A DNA stretch of 64,000 nucleotides from Byssothecium circinans (Eukaryota; Ascomycota; Dothideomycetes; Pleosporales; Massarinaceae). The stretch spans positions 125,899 through 189,898 of the forward strand of contig ML976990.1 of assembly GCA_010015675.1 (NCBI GenBank), in the 5' to 3' direction. The position numbers were made by a program, and so were the translations under genes. The notes beneath the pieces were generated by a model, which was given only the letters and a program-made list of their open reading frames with translations, did not search any database and was not told where the DNA came from. Below, piece by piece: positions 45,839 through 57,027 of the stretch. Each line of letters begins with the position of its first letter. Position 1 is the stretch's first letter.

Positions 45839-46472
45839 ATTCTATCCTCTACCACTCACCACTCTCCATGCCAACGCCCATCCTCAGCCCTACACAGCAC
45901 ACAAGCTCATCCAAGCTTTGCCGTCGATCTTGGCGCATGAAACATGGGGCGACCAAGTCAGCAGATGAGCTCATCTTTTCAGCTGATTCGAATTGTAACC
46001 CTGTGAAGTCGGGGACGAGGACCGGTGAACGCGCCTATGAGATGTTCTAGACGCTCAAGCCCGCAGAGGTTGGGACGGAATAGTTAGGGGGTGTTCGATG
46101 CAAGATGACGTAAGATCCGGTTGAGACGGTCGGTCAATAATGGGAGGAACCCGGAGGCGGGGAGGAAAAGCAAAAGAAATGGCGCGAAAGGTGAAGCCGT
46201 GTGATTGGGTCACTGGGTTGACGGACGCACGTGCAAGTGAACGAAGTATCGTGATAAAGGGTTTTGTACTGATGAGCGGTGAATGCACATGCCCGCTTTC
46301 ATATGGACTAGTAATTGGAAGCCACTGCACATATTCTAGGTATGAATCCCCGTCGCTAAAAAGCAAAAAGGACAGCACGCTCGCAGGCTATGCACAAACA
46401 TCATTTCCAAGGACCGTCCACTCCCATTTCCACAACAACAACAACATATAAAGACACCCATATGTATAGCGT
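45839..46472. other. flank between transposon and HECT gene 3' end
   Basis: This holds the 3' flank of the HECT gene and the transposon target site. Short frames only. Confidence 0.5.
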
Positions 46473-49400
46473 TCAAGGATCACCAAACCCCTTAGCATTC
46501 TCCAACGCAATCCTCAACTTTCCCCTCATCTTCTCCCTCCCCGCGTACTCTGGCAACATCAGCTTCCCAAAGCATGTGCTACTCGAGGGCAATAAATCTG
46601 TATCACCACCACGCCTCACAATAATGAAGCTTATGCTCTCGTACCCTGAGACAGGTACTCGCTCGTTCGCCGTCACGAACTCGAGTAACCGCTTCATGTC
46701 CTCTTGGGAGTACGTCTCGACAATGGCCCAGAAATCGAGGATAGTGGGATGTGTTGCAGAGTAGCCGTCTTCATAGCGTGTGTGCTTGCGAAGTAATGCA
46801 GTAGAAATAGTTTGCGTGCCTTCGACGAGGGACCGCAAGGACTTTGGCGTGAAGAGGTTGAGCGACTTGGGGTGCAGACAGGTTAGGAAGCCTGTGCGAA
46901 AGGCAGCGAGTTGGTCCTTGACAGATGTGTGGGTGAGCCAGGTGATATAGTCTTTGACGAATTGTGCTCTGTTCGCGTTCGTGACGACCGACACATCTTC
47001 TTTCGGTGGTTTCCCTGTCTGCATATCTGTCTCATATGTGCAGTCGAAAGCTTCGACGACGAAGGTATAGTCTCTCATGAACGTTCCCTCAACATCGCCT
47101 TCGAATGCGAGAAGCTCGTCAAACGACTTGGCTAACATAGGCCATCCATCGCGTATATAGTTCGTGCTAGTTGTGTCCACCTTGACATGGTCGTGATCCG
47201 AGCCAAGTAGGTAGGTGTAGAAGGCGAGAGGAAATGTTACTGGCAGTGTGATGCCGTTGTAGATGGCGAGTGAGAAGAGCACACCGAGCATTTGATATTT
47301 CCACAAAGGCTCCAGGATTGTCGGTCGGAACCAAATCATCCTGGTGTGCGGATCAATAGTGAATAGGCCTATGATCTGTCAGCTCTGACCGGGTCTTGGA
47401 AAATTGAAAACCTCACCATTAGCTGGTGTGAATGCCTCGCCGAGGACGATGCGAAAGAACTCATACGTCACACCGCCTTGGTCTAATCCAACCTCACCCT
47501 GTCCCTTTCCGATCTCCACTTTGAGTGGCTTGAGAAGCATGCGCTTCTCTCGTCCCCATAGGTGATCCAATGTCTGTTTTAATGGGTCGTCGCGATGCAC
47601 ATCTAATCGCAGGAAGTCGTCGGTTGTGACGCGGATGCGGTCATTGAGAATCTGTCTATGTATATCGTCTAGTAGAACGCTGAATCTTTGCTCAAGGTGC
47701 GAAGTACGCCCTGCTTGTTGGAACTGGTCGAACATTCGGTTGAAGTTGATGGCTCTAAAGTATGCAACGAGGTAGGCGTCTTTGAACAGGAAGGGAAACT
47801 GAAACAGATGGAAAGAGTTTGGACGCTCTTCCCAGTCAAGAAAGGCGGTAGGCTCCTTTGTTGTGTCAATATGTTCGTTGAGATAAGGAATACTGAACAT
47901 GTCCTCCTGCAGATTCAAGTCCGACATATGCACATCTAGAGCTGTTAGTCGCAAGCAATCCATACCATGATGACACACTTACGAAGGCGTTCGAGTATGC
48001 TGATAGCTGCACCGACACTACTCCATTTGTTGACCTCGGCTTTTCCGTCGAACTTTTTGATGATAACCGTTCGAAGCCATTCCAGAAATATGGCAGTCAC
48101 AGTCCATCCAGGGTCCTCAGTTCGACTCTGGTTGGCTTTATGCTTTGCTTTCCTGGCCGTTGCAATGCGTTCAACTACAGCCAGATGTTCGATTAATATC
48201 GACAAAAGCGGGCTCGCTTGTAGGGGTTCTGATGTCTTGCCGTGCCTCTCATCCCCGTTCCCAAGCCTCACGAGTATGTGCTCGAAGCACATGCGCGTGC
48301 CAATGCCACGAAGCAAACGGTCAGCTAGTCGGACAGCCGGCTCGTATTCCAATTCATCAACGATGCTAACTAGGCGCGCAAAGCCGTTGTTGGAATCCGT
48401 CTGCGATGGAGGCCCTGGCAGTATTACTCCCCAACCCCGGAATTTGCGTAGCTGAGGCCATATATTGGACCAACTAGTTGATACAAGGGAAGTCAGTGCA
48501 TGAATGCATATCATCACAATGTGAGCCACCTCCCCGTCCGATAAGTACCGTGTCGATTTGACGGAATGGGATTCAAACGGCGGAGAGCGCTCAGAAGCAT
48601 GATCTGATGGTGCATCCTTGCGAGAGGGCTTCAAACGTGGACTCTTCTGCGTGTCAAGCTCTGGTGGTGGTCTAAATAAAGCTCCCGCTGCTATCCACAG
48701 ACTATCGAAGACCAACGCGCCGTTTCGTCGGTTCCAATCGCTGAAAGCGTTTGTTAACCGATATGCGTCAAGATGAGGTAGAGGCGAATCCTGGTAATCC
48801 GGATTGGAGATATCTCTGAACGACTTTAAGAGGGTCTCGGGGTCGCTAAGTGTGAAGAATAGGGATCTGTTGACGAAAGGCTTCGAGGGACGAAAGTGCC
48901 GGTGCGCGTTGTCATACTCCACGAAGCAGTTGAAGTGAGAAGACTGCTCGTTTCGACCATGATATACTTCATCTTTCAGTTTGTCCAGGATGTCGCAAGT
49001 GAGGAATGGAGTGACCGGTAGACTGGGTTGGTATCCTTGCTCGGAGACTTCAGCATGGTTGGTAGTGTTATTCTGCGTTGGCATGGGCGTCACGATTTCT
49101 GATATGAGTCTCGAAGATAGGTGCAAGCTCCCAGATTTGGTTCTCATTTTCGCCCTTCCAAGATGCGGAGCTTCAGAGACACCCTGAAGCGATGGAGGGT
49201 CGGTTGTTCTGTTCGATACGCGACCGTTGCTTCCGGTGCCTGGTACATGTCGGATCTTATGCACATGCTGACCATTGCTAAGGGTCTCTGAAATAATTTG
49301 CGAGCCGTTTGACCTCGAATGACGTCTCCGTATTGGTTGCGGGGACTGGGTGTCGACGGGGGGCGGACTGCGTGTCCCATTCACAGCATGATCGTTTGAG

Positions 49401-50055
49401 CCGTCTGTGACTGTCTCAGAGCGCAGCAAGGCGAGGAGAGAGCGTGGACTGGGTAGTTTCTTGGAGTACGAGTATATTATGGTGACTGTATCGTATATGC
49501 TCTGCCCATGAGACTTGGGGTCTTTCTTCGCCTGGTGTCGCTGGGCGATGCTCTGACTGTCCTTCACCGTGAGCGAATGCGCCGCAGGGAAGACGTCACA
49601 TATTTGCCCGCCTGTACTGGTATCCCGCCCCAGGATGATTCCATCTGCGCCTTCGATCTCTAGTGTATTCGGATCAACCTTCAATTGATGTGGACAGAGA
49701 CGACCATGGGGATCGGGCTGGCTCGCGAGGTAGTAGGCCAGAGCGCGCGCGGTGAGCGGGGTGGGAGGGCGAAAAGGCCTGGAGATGAGGCGCTTGTTGC
49801 AAGACAGACATGTTGGGGTCGTACAGGAGGCGCTTGTGCAGCCATTGAGAATCTGGGATAGAAAGCTAATCTCGTAAGCATTGAGCCTTCTGATGCTGCA
49901 GAGCTGCAGAGCTGCAGAGCTGCAGAGATTCTTGGGAGCACTGACCGACGAACCAGGTACTGGAAGCGCAGCTGTCTCTCCAGCTGTGAGCACTCTAGTA
50001 GGCGATGGGCAGCGTCGACATCAGTCACATCGTCCCACGTCTCCCGGCGCGTCAT
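46473..50055 (-). CDS. HECT E3 ubiquitin ligase with AZUL zinc finger (Hul4/UBE3A type)
   Basis: A HECT-type ligase takes ubiquitin onto a cysteine and passes it to substrate. Four exons, 50055..49946, 49895..47983, 47935..47417 (alternatively from 47941) and 47368..46473, give 1145 or 1147 residues. The N-terminus has an AZUL-type zinc motif (GCTSASCTTPTCLSCNKRL, near residue 55), otherwise seen in E6AP/UBE3A. A long Ser/Pro-rich linker and a helical region follow. The HECT domain fills the last 350 residues: DQGGVTYEFFRIVLGEAF, then PANGLFTIDPHTRMIWF across the last splice. The catalytic Cys is in SSSTCFGKLMLPEY, 33 residues from the end. Acceptors TAG (47936) and CAG (47942) for exon 3 differ by two codons; the former is preferred because the CTAAC branch lies too close to the latter. 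Intron 1 ends in a tandem repeat of acceptor sites. It is divergent from rei1 across 442 bases. Confidence 0.9.
49895..49926 (-). repeat. four tandem copies of TCTGCAGC forming an intron 3' end
   Basis: On the coding strand the 8-base unit TCTGCAGC repeats four times and makes up the last 31 bases of intron 1 of the HECT gene plus the first base of exon 2. Each unit offers a pyrimidine/CAG acceptor, 8 bases apart. Only the most distal acceptor (AG at 49897-49896) continues the main reading frame. Confidence 0.88.
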
Positions 50056-50497
50056 AACATTTGTATTTCTTAATGCTATCGTGGAAAGTACAGAGCTATG
50101 CGATGGGTGGGAATCATTGGTGATGGCTGAGCTGACGCTGTGGCATTGCAGTGTGACCGGCCGGTCAGCGAGCGCGATCAGGGGAGCAAACGGGCTCTCT
50201 CGTCCATATGATGTGCAGACAGCCGGACGGATGAGCGCTGGTACTTGGTCCGAGTAGGGCTGAGAACAAGATCAACAATTCACCGATGGAGCAGTCGGCA
50301 GTCGGCCTCGGCACCCGTTCGGCAGGGTCTAGGCTTGGCGAGCCCGCATGTCGTCACCGTGAGTCTTCGACTAGCCCACGCTTGTGCTTGCTGCTACAAT
50401 ATTCGCTGCCGAACCCTTCCGAACCAGCGAGCGCCTTCCACCTCATCTAGCAAATCTCAAGACAACCTCGCACAGTCACACAACGTCTACCGCCAGA
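50056..50497. other. divergent promoter of the HECT gene and rei1
   Basis: A 442-base bidirectional promoter containing a perfect 14-bp palindrome at 50154-50167, listed separately. No gene is seen inside. Confidence 0.55.
50154..50167. promoter_or_regulatory. perfect 14-bp palindrome TGACCGGCCGGTCA
   Basis: The sequence equals its own reverse complement. It lies about 100 bases upstream of the HECT start and 330 bases upstream of the rei1 start. It looks like a dimeric binding site for a zinc-cluster-type regulator. The factor is unknown. Confidence 0.4.
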
Positions 50498-52187
50498 ATG
50501 GCCTCCGTGCAGTCGACGCATCCGTTCACATGCAACAGCTGTCAAGTGGCCTTCCGCTCCAGCGAGCTGCAGAGGGCGCACATGCAGACGGACTGGCAGT
50601 ACGTATTGGTCGCTGTGCTCCCTCTAGATGCCTGTACTGACTTTGTTCCTCCACAGTCGCTACAACCTCAAGCGTCGTGTTGCCTCGTTGCCTCCTCTGT
50701 CCTCCGAAGTTTTCACCGAGAAGGTGCTCGCGAACAAAGCCTCAGCCGCTGCCACCGCCGCGAAGGCATCTTTCGAGAAGTCATGCATCGTCTGCCAGAA
50801 AACATACTTCAGCGAAAACGCATACAGCAACCATTTGAACAGCTCGAAGCACAGGAGCAATGTTGCGAAGGCAGGGAAGGGGCATCTTGACGATGCTGCG
50901 TCAGTGACGGGATCATTAATGAGCTCGGCATTCTCTCTAGGCGAGTCGATGGCGGAATCGGATGTTACCGCGGGTCTGGATCCTGAGGCAGAGAAGGAAT
51001 TTTCAGAGGTCGTCGATGGCATCAAGAACGCCAGCCTGGACGCTGAGGAGCCCGTTTCACGACGCCCGACACGCCCGCATCACTCCCAGCCAGAGAACGG
51101 CAGCGCACTCGAAGATGACAAGAGTTCCGTCACATCATCATCAAAGCCGTTGGCCGATCCACTTCTAGACTGCCTGTTCTGCAACTATAAATCACCCAAT
51201 TTCAACCTCAATATCCATCATATGGTCCGCTTCCACGGACTGTTCGTCCCAGAAAAGGAGTTCCTCGCCGATTTTGAAGGCCTCATCAAATACCTCTCCA
51301 AGAAGGTTCACGACATGCACCAGTGCCTAAAATGTCATAAGCAACTCCACTCGTCATCTGGCGTCCAAACCCACATGCGCGATCGCGGCCACTGCATGAT
51401 TGGGTTCGAGTCGGACGAAGAACTTGTTGAGATCGGCGAATTCTACGACTTCCGGAGCTCATACCCCGACGCCGCTGAATTCAATGCTATGGAGGCCGAA
51501 AATTCGGATGATTCTACGTCGACAGCAGGCGGTGGTGTCCGACTTGGTGCACCGCGGAAGACAGTCACGACCACCGAAGATGATGCAGCGGTATCGGGCG
51601 AAGAGCAGGATGAGGGCTGGGAGACCGACAGCACCGTATCAAGCGTGCCCACAGACGAGATCACTGCGGTACCCATCGATCGATCTCATCGCCACAAGTC
51701 GCTCCACAAATCGAGACACCACGCACATGGCGACCCTCGACCTCATCGGAATGCGGATGGCTTCCACTCCCACGCACATGCCACACCTGTTGCGGTGTAT
51801 CATGACGAATACGAGCTCCACCTACCGACAGGACGCACTGCTGGCCATCGTTCACTGAACAAGTACTACAGACAGAACCTGCGTAACTACCCAGGCGTTG
51901 CCGAGCGCATGGAGGCACAGAATCGCCGTACTATTACCGCAGGAGCATCGGATTCTGACGGCGATGTGGACATGGACCGAGAGGACTCTGGTCGTGGACG
52001 ACAAATAGTCAGTCGCGCCAACGGTGGGCTGGGCATGGTCGGCGTCAGTGATGCGAAGAAGGCAGAGATCCGCACAGTCGAGAAGCGCGAGGAGAAGCGA
52101 GCTGAGCGAGCCAAGAACCGCTATCAAGCAGGTAACGAGAGACGTGGCAACTTCCAGAAGCACTTCCGCGATCCCCTGCTGCAGTGA
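50498..52187 (+). CDS. rei1: Rei1/ZNF622-like ribosome biogenesis zinc-finger protein
   Basis: Rei1 acts in the cytoplasm on late pre-60S ribosomal subunits, helping release and recycle Arx1 and probing the exit tunnel. Two exons, 50498..50598 and 50657..52187, give 543 residues. The splice completes the first finger, joining MQTDW to HRYNLKRRVASLPPL. C2H2 fingers in order: FTCNSCQVAFRSSELQRAHM near residue 10; KSCIVCQKTYFSENAYSNHL near 90; LDCLFCNYKSPNFNLNIHHM near 225; and HQCLKCHKQLHSSSGVQTHM near 275. Between them FHGLFVPEKEFLADFEGLIK is a typical Rei1 block. The C-terminal third has conserved LPTGRTAGHRSLNKYYRQNL and ends basic (RRGNFQKHFRDPLLQ). The length matches fungal homologues. The start is fixed by the expected short leader before the first finger. 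Confidence 0.93.
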
Positions 52188-53093
52188 GCACGTCAGGTTT
52201 GGGAGGGTTCGGGGTTTTCAATCTACGTCCTGGAGGTTCTCACGCGCATTCCACCTCTCCACGGCATGATCTGCGGAGGTGCGTAGCTTAAAATATTCAT
52301 CGTCGTGTCTGGAATGGCTGGCGCTTCAAAAAAAAAATTTAGACAATGGACCTATCATTCAGAACCTGCCGATGCCTACATGTTGTCTACCCTGTGACGT
52401 ACGAAAAGTGAGCTCGCCGAAATAGAACGAAGAAAAAGTCTAGATTAAAGTAAGGAAATAGGATTCACATAGCAGAGCTGGAAAGATGGACATGTGAGGA
52501 AAGGGTCGGGTAAAATTAGTGAAAAGATCACATTGCTGTCTCTTCAGCCCTGCACGGGGACCAACATGAATGAATGAATGAATGAATGAATGAAGGATCA
52601 CGTCGAAGAATAAATGTCGGTCAATATATGATGAAGAATGTTTGGGTTGGGTCGATGCCTACATGGTATACTACATGTCAGCATATCACGGACAGGCGGA
52701 CAGGTGCCTGGATGGCCTGCAAGACAAGTGATGGCGTGGGACGATCAACCGAGCTGCGTTGGCCGGGGCGATGAAGTAGGTTGTCTGTTGCTAGTTTGGA
52801 TGGAGGAGAGATATTGTGATTGTGTCGGTGGCGAGATGAGGACGGTGTGGGAGTGTGAGGGCAGAACAGGGGATGGGATATGGAAGGGTGGATGGAGGAC
52901 TCGTATGACGCAGTAAGGGATTATGTGGAAGACGGCTGAATAGAGGAGGGAGAAGTTGTATGCATGGATGAGTGTTTGAGATATCGCGTTCATGACGTGG
53001 ATCTTTGATTTTGATTTTTGCCATGTCCTATGTCCGTGTATGAGAGTGCTAGTAACGTAATATGAAAGAAACCATGTTTGCATTTTATCTTCT
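52188..53093. other. intergenic, converging 3' flanks with a microsatellite
   Basis: This lies between the ends of rei1 (+) and the F-box-like gene (-). It holds a TGAA microsatellite (52567-52594) and G-rich sequence around 52750-52910. The short frames look like chance. Confidence 0.5.
52567..52594. repeat. (TGAA)7 microsatellite
   Basis: Seven uninterrupted TGAA units lie in the 3' flank of rei1. Confidence 0.95.
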
Positions 53094-54683
53094 TTACTTG
53101 GAATTGTCTGCCTCGTCAATCCCATCAAACGATGGCAAATTATCGTCAACATCGACAAGAGTCGACGCCGTGTCCAAGAACTCTTCATCGCTCTCCAGGA
53201 ACAGCACACTCGCCGGCCGAACCTTTGGCGTCGGAGCACCACTCCCAGCACTCACGATTTCCCAGTCTTCATACAGTGGAGGGTCATCTGTCGGTATGTC
53301 AGGCTCTGCATGTTCTTTCAACTCTTTCTCAAACTGACGAAGGCCCATGACTTGCGTGAGGTCGTGGTCGATGGTCGAATGCGATGTTACTAGCGTTGCA
53401 ATTTCCGCGTGAGTAAATTGCTTGCTCGATGGATACGTATCCGAAGGCGTTGTTCCTGAGGGCCCCTGTTCAACAATGAAATCTTCAGGCTCCAAGGTCA
53501 AATGCGGTGTTACTATCGTCGCCAGCTCCGCGTGGATGAATTGCTTGTTCGATGTACGTGGTTCTGCGGATGTTGTCTGCGAGAGATTCTGTTTGAAGGC
53601 GACATCATTCCGATTAAACCGCTCGATCGCCGTTCTGATTCTCCGCGCGGATGCTTGAGCGACGAGTTCGCTCTGGGCTTCCGCCAGTCGCATGTAAGCG
53701 ATATGGTCGTTAGGAGGGTTGAATATTTTCTTGGCCTTCATCTTGACAAGAGGATTAAGAATGCCGCTCCGGACTCGCTTGGATTCGTGATGATCAAAAC
53801 CTTCCACCTCGACATCTTGCAACTTCTCCACTTTGGCAACCTGAGCGCATGTGACTGCCCAGTGAAACAGGCATGATGACGGATCACCGAACAGATCGAT
53901 ATCGTAGATGGTAGTGGGAACGCGGAGCTTGACATGTTTGATGAGTGATCGGCCATACGGTGATAGTGTATCCAGAAAGAGTGGAAAGATGCCTTCTAGA
54001 TCCAGAGGAGCGAATTTGACGGAGCCATAGAGAATAGGCAGAGCCTCATCATAGATGAATTTATTGGCCAGGAGGAGATTGAAACCAATGGGAGCGTTCC
54101 TTGCGGGCCGCAATGATGTAAAAAGCTGTGGATTCGGGAACCGAAGCGAACTCTTGCTGGGAGAAAGTGGTGCTCGAGTGATTTCTACTGCGAGGTGAAG
54201 TACTGAAGGATCAGTCAAGACATAGGTCCAGATCTCGAGTCGAAGCTCTTTCGGCAAGGAAAGGAGATGGCATTTATATAATGTCGACATTTTGTGCTGG
54301 TTGGAATCGGGACGGGAATACCACCGCGAAAGATCGAAGCTTGGAGGGCCAGAGGGAACGGTGACCGCGGTTTTCTTTATGTAGTCGTCGGTCCCGCAGC
54401 GGTACCACCACGCATGAGGTGTAAAGTTGGGATGTAGTATGTAAGCCGGATAAAGTCGCTCGAATTCCCATTCCCCGTCGTCGTCGTCGTTGAATTCGTG
54501 TTCTTCCTCGGAGATGTTGAGCTGTGGTAGAGTCTCCGGCAGCGGACCTGCGTATGATAATGGATTTGAGTTGACCTGTTGGAAGCTGAAGGACTGAAGT
54601 GCTAAGCTGTCGATGAAGTAAGGGGCCATGAATAGCGTTGGCGTTGTCGTAAAACCGGTGAGATGGCTGCTGTTTGTGCTCAA
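53094..54683 (-). CDS. F-box-like/2EXR-type protein
   Basis: A single-exon 529-residue protein of a large, poorly characterised ascomycete group with an F-box-like core. The core LLSLPKELRLEIWTYVLTDP near residue 140 matches the LPxELRxxI pattern. It is followed by FTSLRPARNAPIGFNLLLAN then KFIYDEALPILYGS, as in fungal proteins that list allele-rich F-box-like or 2EXR domains. If it is a true F-box protein it would recruit substrates to SCF ubiquitin ligases, but no partner is known. The C-terminal 150 residues are acidic and contain an in-frame duplication of a KQF(I/T)HAE(L/I)AT(I/L)VT motif. The first 90 residues are low complexity and acidic (HEFNDDDDGEWEFERL). A downstream start at the Met of MSTLYKCHLLSLPKEL would give the core alone. 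Confidence 0.7.
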   Translation of the reverse strand: MSTNSSHLTGFTTTPTLFMAPYFIDSLALQSFSFQQVNSNPLSYAGPLPETLPQLNISEEEHEFNDDDDGEWEFERLYPAYILHPNFTPHAWWYRCGTDDYIKKTAVTVPSGPPSFDLSRWYSRPDSNQHKMSTLYKCHLLSLPKELRLEIWTYVLTDPSVLHLAVEITRAPLSPSKSSLRFPNPQLFTSLRPARNAPIGFNLLLANKFIYDEALPILYGSVKFAPLDLEGIFPLFLDTLSPYGRSLIKHVKLRVPTTIYDIDLFGDPSSCLFHWAVTCAQVAKVEKLQDVEVEGFDHHESKRVRSGILNPLVKMKAKKIFNPPNDHIAYMRLAEAQSELVAQASARRIRTAIERFNRNDVAFKQNLSQTTSAEPRTSNKQFIHAELATIVTPHLTLEPEDFIVEQGPSGTTPSDTYPSSKQFTHAEIATLVTSHSTIDHDLTQVMGLRQFEKELKEHAEPDIPTDDPPLYEDWEIVSAGSGAPTPKVRPASVLFLESDEEFLDTASTLVDVDDNLPSFDGIDEADNSK

Positions 54684-55516
54684 TTTTGTTGACTGGTGAT
54701 ACCGGAAAGTGAGGCTTTCCAGGCGTGAACTACTATAGATGGCAGATATCCCTACAGTTCCGAGTAGAAAGATATGAACGATGAATAAGAATGGAAAAAG
54801 GTAAAGGAGTAAACGTCGGAGTGAAGAGCGAAGTGCTGCCTAAATGATCACCTGTAGCACCAGCTTACCCCACTTTCCGCATTGACTGTAATGGGCAAGC
54901 CTGGCATCCTTCCTCATCCCAACGCACACCTTGGTTATCAAACTAATAGCAAGATTGATAAGTCGAGTCTGTGGTCAGGATGTTGAACCTGCACAAGAGA
55001 CTCGATTCCTTTGTGGTAAGAAACCGTTGCGTTGTACTTAGCGGTCTTACATTACGAAGGCAAATACAATCCGGGCAAGAAGAATGCCCCGGTACACACA
55101 AAGGCCTTGACGCGTGGACAGCTTCGTCATCGAGTGGCTTGAGTGGTAATCTTCCTAATGTCAACAATCACTGCTACCGGATCATGAATAGGCTCTAGCT
55201 GTCAAACCATGGGAGCATGGGTTGAATGGGTAAGATGTTTCGTCATATATTATTGCTATGTAGCGCTACTCGTAATGAGGAGCGTGAACGCCAACCATGT
55301 TCCCATATCCTGGTATTTCCCAAAGCTATCCATCTGAAACCGATGTTCATCCAACAATACATAACTATGTTCACATATCCGATAACAAGTGCCATCAAGA
55401 CAGTTCGGGTTATCCGAGCCGGTCCAAGCCGAGCATTATATATCGATTTCATGGTCGTGCCGCGTATTCCATGATGCCGTTCCTTCCTAAGAGCTGACAG
55501 AGTTGAACCAAGGTTG
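54684..55516. other. F-box-like gene promoter and nce102 3' flank
   Basis: No gene is recognised. Only short frames occur on both strands. Confidence 0.5.
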
Positions 55517-56134
55517 CTAGACCTGGCTCATTGCGGGACCACCTCGACGGATACCACCGCGGAGGTTGGCGTTGCCACGGCCAGCCATGACGGAGAAGAC
55601 CATTGTAGCAACCCAAGCGGCCCAGCCGAACCACAAGAAGGCGGTCGAGGCTTGTGCTTCGCGGCAGCGCTTCTCGGTGTTGAGCGAGCCGTTTGTGATG
55701 TGGTTCGTAGTAGTGTAGGCCTTGATTCGCGTCAGTATCTTGTTTCATACTAATTGAAGGGGAATAAAGACATGCCTCATTGCTGCAGCTATGCACACCT
55801 AGATACGCGGCCGTCGCGACAGCAGCGCAGAACCAAAAGATGACGTTCAAGACATCTAGGATAATATTGACGATCGGGATGCTGTAGTTGTCGAGGAACG
55901 TTGTGGGTAGCAGGTAGAGCAGCGAGAGCATTCCGAAGACTGCGACGAACATGTCGTAGTTGACCATGGAGGAATTGCCGGCGAAGCTCGTAGCAATCAT
56001 GTTTCCGACAAGTGCCATGACGATCAAGGAGCAGAAGAACTGCGCCGTTAGAGAAGACTTTTAATAATGCACGAATTCTTGAAGAAACGTACCTGCCAGC
56101 CTCGGAGGCCGATGTTGAGCGCTTGCGACACCAT
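55517..56134 (-). CDS. nce102: Nce102-like MARVEL-domain membrane protein
   Basis: Nce102 is a four-span plasma-membrane protein that organises eisosomes (MCC domains) and senses sphingolipids in yeast. Three exons, 56134..56093, 56039..55776 and 55720..55517, give 169 residues, the usual family size. The N-terminus MVSQALNIGLRGWQ joins FFCSLIVMALVGNMIA. Four hydrophobic spans are visible, the third being IVNIILDVLNVIFWFCAAVA, followed by the conserved AYLGVHSCSNE. After the second splice the text continues with AYTTTNHITNG and KRCREAQASTAFLWFGWAAW, both highly characteristic. The cytoplasmic tail ends GGIRRGGPAMSQV. The second intron (55775-55721) begins GC rather than GT (GCATGT...AAG). No GT donor near it keeps the frame, so a GC-AG intron is the best reading. 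Confidence 0.9.
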
Positions 56135-57027
56135 ATCGGCGGACTGTAAATGTTCGAGTGAAGATGCGCAGGTGGTGGTTGAGTATGATGAAGGTTAGGC
56201 TGTCAAAGCGTCAGACCCTCAACAATGGCTCGATGCGGAACTGGGGGGTTTGAGTTGAGGAAGAAAGCTGCTGAGATCTGCGCAGCGATGGAGGGAGGTG
56301 AAGTGTTGCTGCTACTAAAGTCGAGGTCAGCGGGTTGCTGCGGGAAGAAGGGACGCTCTCGAATCGCAGCGTCATTGGGTGTGGAACTACGTCACAGCAC
56401 GCGCTGGCGTCGGCGTCCCGCGACTCGCCCAAACCCGACTCTTCTGTCAACAACGGGTCGAGGCTTACCTTTGCGCTGGCGAGAATTTTCAGGTTGCTCG
56501 GTCTGGTTGAGTGCAGGGTGTGAACATGCAGAAATCTCCTTGAAGGAACTGAGCGTGCAGAAGATGGGTTGTTATTTCCTCCGGGTCGGGGAGCATATGT
56601 TCGCGGCGGATTGGTGGATGGAGGATGCTGATTGGCTGCCATGGCGTTACTGTGGCATCACGGTCGAACCGGCAACGACTCTCACCCCATCAGCCCTGCG
56701 CAGTGCGCATAGATCTGCACCGTCGTCTAGACGCGGTGAGTGGGGCCGTCATGATTATATCCGTGGCGATCAACATGCAACCGATGGAAAGAAGTGTTTG
56801 GGATCGACACAGTGCATGTTTACATCTTTTTGAGACATGTCATTTTGAGACATGTATTTCTCGACTATTTACCTACACTTTCCCTGCACCCACTGCTGCA
56901 TGTCTCACCCGTATCTGTATTGCAAAGACAAGGATCTCAGTCTAAGCCACTTTTCAAGGTGAGCTGCGTCGAACCCATCGCCGTACGAGGCAGGAGGGTT
57001 CTCCGCAGGTTGCTCTCCGACTTCCTT
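56135..57027. other. nce102 upstream region
   Basis: No gene is recognised. Two ATTGG (CCAAT-type) elements at 56610-56614 and 56629-56635 lie about 500 bases upstream of nce102. Short overlapping frames on both strands look like chance. Confidence 0.45.
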
